Shown: positions 62,285-64,000 of the stretch, in pieces
How the letters are laid out: each line of letters opens with the position of its first letter
How positions within the stretch are numbered: position 1 is the stretch's first letter
Notes under the pieces: model-generated
The model's input: the letters and a program-made list of their open reading frames with translations, nothing else
What the model was told of the DNA's origin: nothing
The model's database searches: none
Made by a program: the position numbers and the translations under genes
Assembly: GCF_963675985.1 (NCBI RefSeq)
Contig: NZ_OY780958.1
Location: 2,914,001-2,978,000 of the forward strand
Length of the DNA: 64,000 nt
From: an uncultured Roseibium sp.
GTDB lineage: Bacteria; Pseudomonadota; Alphaproteobacteria; Rhizobiales; Stappiaceae
Reading direction: 5' to 3'

Positions 62285-62311
62285 CGCACTAAGTCAGCGA
62301 GGACGAGACCC

Positions 62312-63337
62312 TCAGGCGGCTTCGTAGCCTTTCGGGTTCTTGCAGACCCAGTTCCAGGTGTCGTGACACATGATTTCCAGATCACGTTTCGCCCGCCAGC
62401 GTATCACGTCCGCCGCCTTTTCGATGCCCGCGTAGCACTCGGCCACATCGCCGTCGCGCCGCGGGGCGATGACATAGGGAATGGTTCGGTTCGACGCCCG
62501 CTCAAAGGCATGGATCATCTGCAGCACACTGTAGCCGGTGCCGGTACCCAGGTTCACCGTGAAACAGCGGTTGTCCGGCGCCGCGCTTTCCAGCGCCTCA
62601 TGGGCATTGAGATGTCCTTCGACCAGATCCATGACATGGATATAGTCGCGCACGCCGGTGCCGTCCGGCGTTTCGTAATCGTTGCCGAACACCTGCAGAT
62701 GCTCGCGCCGCCCGGTCGCCACCTGGGCGATGAAGGGCATCAAGTTGGCCGGTACGCCAAGGGGATCTTCTCCGATCAGCCCGCTCGGATGGGCGCCGAC
62801 CGGATTGAAGTAGCGCAGGATACCGAAACGCCAGCGGTCGTCGCTTGCCGCTACGTCGCGCAGCATGTCCTCCGCCATAAGTTTCGTCCGCCCGTAAGGA
62901 TGACCCGGCGCCAGCGGATGGTCCTCGGTTACGGGGAAGAACTGCGGCTGGCCGTAAACGGCGGCCGTGGAGGAGAAGATCAGCCGGTGAACGTCCGCGG
63001 CGGCCATGGCCGACACAAGGCGATGTGTGCCGACGACGTTGTTGTCGTAATAATGCAGCGGCCGGTCGATGGATTCCCTTGGTACCTTGCTGCCTGCGAA
63101 ATGAACCACGCTGTCACAGCCGTAACGGAGCAGGATCTCTTCGACCGCAGACTGATCGCGCACATCGGCCTGCTCGAACGCAATCTTCCGGCCGGAGAAT
63201 TCCCCGACCCTCCGCAGGCTTTCAGTCCTGGCGTTGCTCAAATTGTCGAGTACGACGATATCGTGCCCGGCGGCCAGAAACGCCGCGCAGCAATGGGAGC
63301 CGATATATCCGGCCCCGCCGGTGATCAAGACGGTCAT
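62312..63337 (-). CDS. galE: UDP-glucose 4-epimerase
   Basis: The 341-residue extended SDR has TGGAGYIGSHCCAAFLAAGH at the N-terminus, catalytic Ser in FSSTAAVYGQ, YGRTKLMAED with the Tyr-x3-Lys pair, and RYFNPVGAHPSG, which matches GalE. I chose the ATG at 63337; a GTG five codons earlier is also possible. It interconverts UDP-glucose and UDP-galactose for cell-surface sugars. It converges on neuA with only 27 bases between stops, so this corner of the window is a surface-glycan region. Confidence 0.92.
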   Translation of the reverse strand: MTVLITGGAGYIGSHCCAAFLAAGHDIVVLDNLSNARTESLRRVGEFSGRKIAFEQADVRDQSAVEEILLRYGCDSVVHFAGSKVPRESIDRPLHYYDNNVVGTHRLVSAMAAADVHRLIFSSTAAVYGQPQFFPVTEDHPLAPGHPYGRTKLMAEDMLRDVAASDDRWRFGILRYFNPVGAHPSGLIGEDPLGVPANLMPFIAQVATGRREHLQVFGNDYETPDGTGVRDYIHVMDLVEGHLNAHEALESAAPDNRCFTVNLGTGTGYSVLQMIHAFERASNRTIPYVIAPRRDGDVAECYAGIEKAADVIRWRAKRDLEIMCHDTWNWVCKNPKGYEAA

Positions 63338-63961
63338 GTCGTCAGACCTCACCTCAACGTGGCGCGTTCCCGCGCCCCCAAAATTTCCAAAATATCCTCA
63401 CAGATCACCGTCTTCCGGTGATCCGTTTCTTCAAATATCAGACAATAATGGACAGCTCGTAAACCCGGGGTGGAGGGGCGAAAAGGCCAATCCGATCGAT
63501 TTCTCATGCGCTTATCGAGAGATAGAGGCGATCCGGCATGGGAAACTGCGCTGGTACAACTGCTTGCGCGCCCCGCCAACGCTTCCAGAGTACGGTCGCT
63601 CCAGCAGTTCGCGGCGCCAACCAATGCGAACATCAGCGCGCTTGCCATCCCAAAAGCTGAGAAACCGCCCTTGGATAGTCCAAAGACTATCCCTGCCTTC
63701 CGATGACGAAGAAGAACACCCAATCACGCCGCCACAGCGGTCTCTCCAGACGCGTAGCGCGGATATCAAAGCAGCGATACCGCTCACGAAGGACCGAGCA
63801 CGCAAAGGCGCTCAAATAACCGCTTGTACGATCAGGTTCGTGGCCGAAGAAACCGCTTGGCAACATCTTTCAATTTGCTATTGTCGAATAACTTCAATAA
63901 TAGCAAATCTCAAGAGCGGGCATCGGAGGTCCGTTTTCTCGGAGAGAGGATGGGAGAAAGC
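63338..63961. other. Intergenic region between divergent galE and right-edge gene
   Basis: These 624 bases show no convincing gene; several short frames on both strands lack family-like sequence and ribosome-binding sites. The right end, 63850-63910, is AT-rich and contains the inverted repeat listed separately. Confidence 0.5.
63873..63908 (+). promoter_or_regulatory. Inverted repeat, candidate operator of the right-edge gene
   Basis: ATTTGCTATT (63873-63882) and AATAGCAAAT (63899-63908) are perfect 10-bp inverted copies separated by 16 AT-rich bases, ending 53 bases before the probable start codon at 63962. Confidence 0.5.
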
Positions 63962-64000
63962 ATGCACGGAATCGAAGGGGTGCCGGCTGTCGTAACCGGG
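63962..64000 (+). CDS. First 13 codons of a probable SDR-family gene (truncated by window edge)
   Basis: The ATG at 63962 has GGGAGA five bases upstream and opens MHGIEGVPAVVTG, the beta-strand and start of the TGxxxGIG dinucleotide motif of short-chain dehydrogenases. An ATG at 63950 is in frame but overlaps that ribosome-binding site. The rest lies outside the window, so only the family can be proposed. Confidence 0.45.
   Translation, partial: MHGIEGVPAVVTG

Noticed and set aside
63349..63723. 124-codon minus-strand frame upstream of galE
   Set aside because: It has no ribosome-binding site and no domain, and its mixed composition is that of a random frame.
1..64000. tRNA, rRNA, CRISPR array, insertion sequence or prophage
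   Set aside because: No cloverleaf ends, spaced direct repeats, transposase motifs or phage structural genes were recognised on either strand by eye; a tool-based scan would be needed to exclude small RNAs.

Overview
This window is a GC-rich chromosomal segment of an alphaproteobacterium, most likely a Hyphomicrobiales member close to the Stappiaceae (Roseibium/Labrenzia type). That placement is inferred from gene content: a matPQMAB/matR malonate locus, BA14K and UPF0314/DUF2585 proteins, a DUF3141/FabI pair, RIME-like palindromic intergenic repeats, and frequent ATGA start/stop overlaps. No rRNA, tRNA, CRISPR array, insertion sequence or replication origin was recognised.

Layout. Positions 1-1144 hold the start of a leftward membrane protein that looks like a chemoreceptor and runs off the left edge. 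Positions 1383-8037 are a leftward homogentisate degradation block in two units. One is hmgA-fahA-MBL hydrolase. The other is a flavin hydroxylase, a 69-residue DUF2783 protein and a VOC protein. Both units are preceded by the same TTAGTTnC...GTAAC-type palindrome, so they look like one regulon; the small DUF2783 partner suggests an MhaAB-like 3-hydroxyphenylacetate 6-hydroxylase feeding homogentisate. Positions 8.2-17.6 kb carry small and accessory genes: a HerA-type ATPase, a ChrR-type cupin protein, an exported rhodanese behind an SqrR/BigR-like operator, an SH3b protein, a divergent AraC/Fsr-like MFS pair, an autoregulated ArsR-SRPBCC pair and a DUF2778 L,D-transpeptidase-like protein.

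Positions 17.9-24.6 kb form a complete malonate uptake and assimilation locus: TRAP transporter matPQM, malonyl-CoA decarboxylase matA, malonyl-CoA synthetase matB, and divergent GntR regulator matR with two palindromes between them. Positions 24.7-44.7 kb are mainly housekeeping: HlyIII, an L,D-transpeptidase, an M19 dipeptidase, a GntR regulator, BA14K, Uup, RsuA, a ProC-like protein, an RsmC-like methyltransferase, the DUF2157/GDYXXLXY pair, a SAF-domain oxidoreductase, an OYE-family enzyme, and FabI-like plus DUF3141 (PHA synthase-like). Two AT-richer islets interrupt this backbone: 31.1-32.9 kb, with two uncharacterised leftward genes, and 44.7-46.9 kb, with orphan genes including a reading frame broken by two in-frame stops.

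Positions 46.9-64 kb carry an exported hydrolase, an orphan ParA, DUF2585, a three-gene HlyD/ABC export operon, two large uncharacterised exported proteins (one with an internal domain duplication and an MliC-like tail), YfdX, release factor 3, a methyltransferase, a repeat cluster, and a nonulosonic-acid module made of a short NeuB-type synthase and a NeuA cytidylyltransferase fused to a KdsC-type HAD phosphatase. It ends with galE and the first codons of a probable SDR gene at the right edge.
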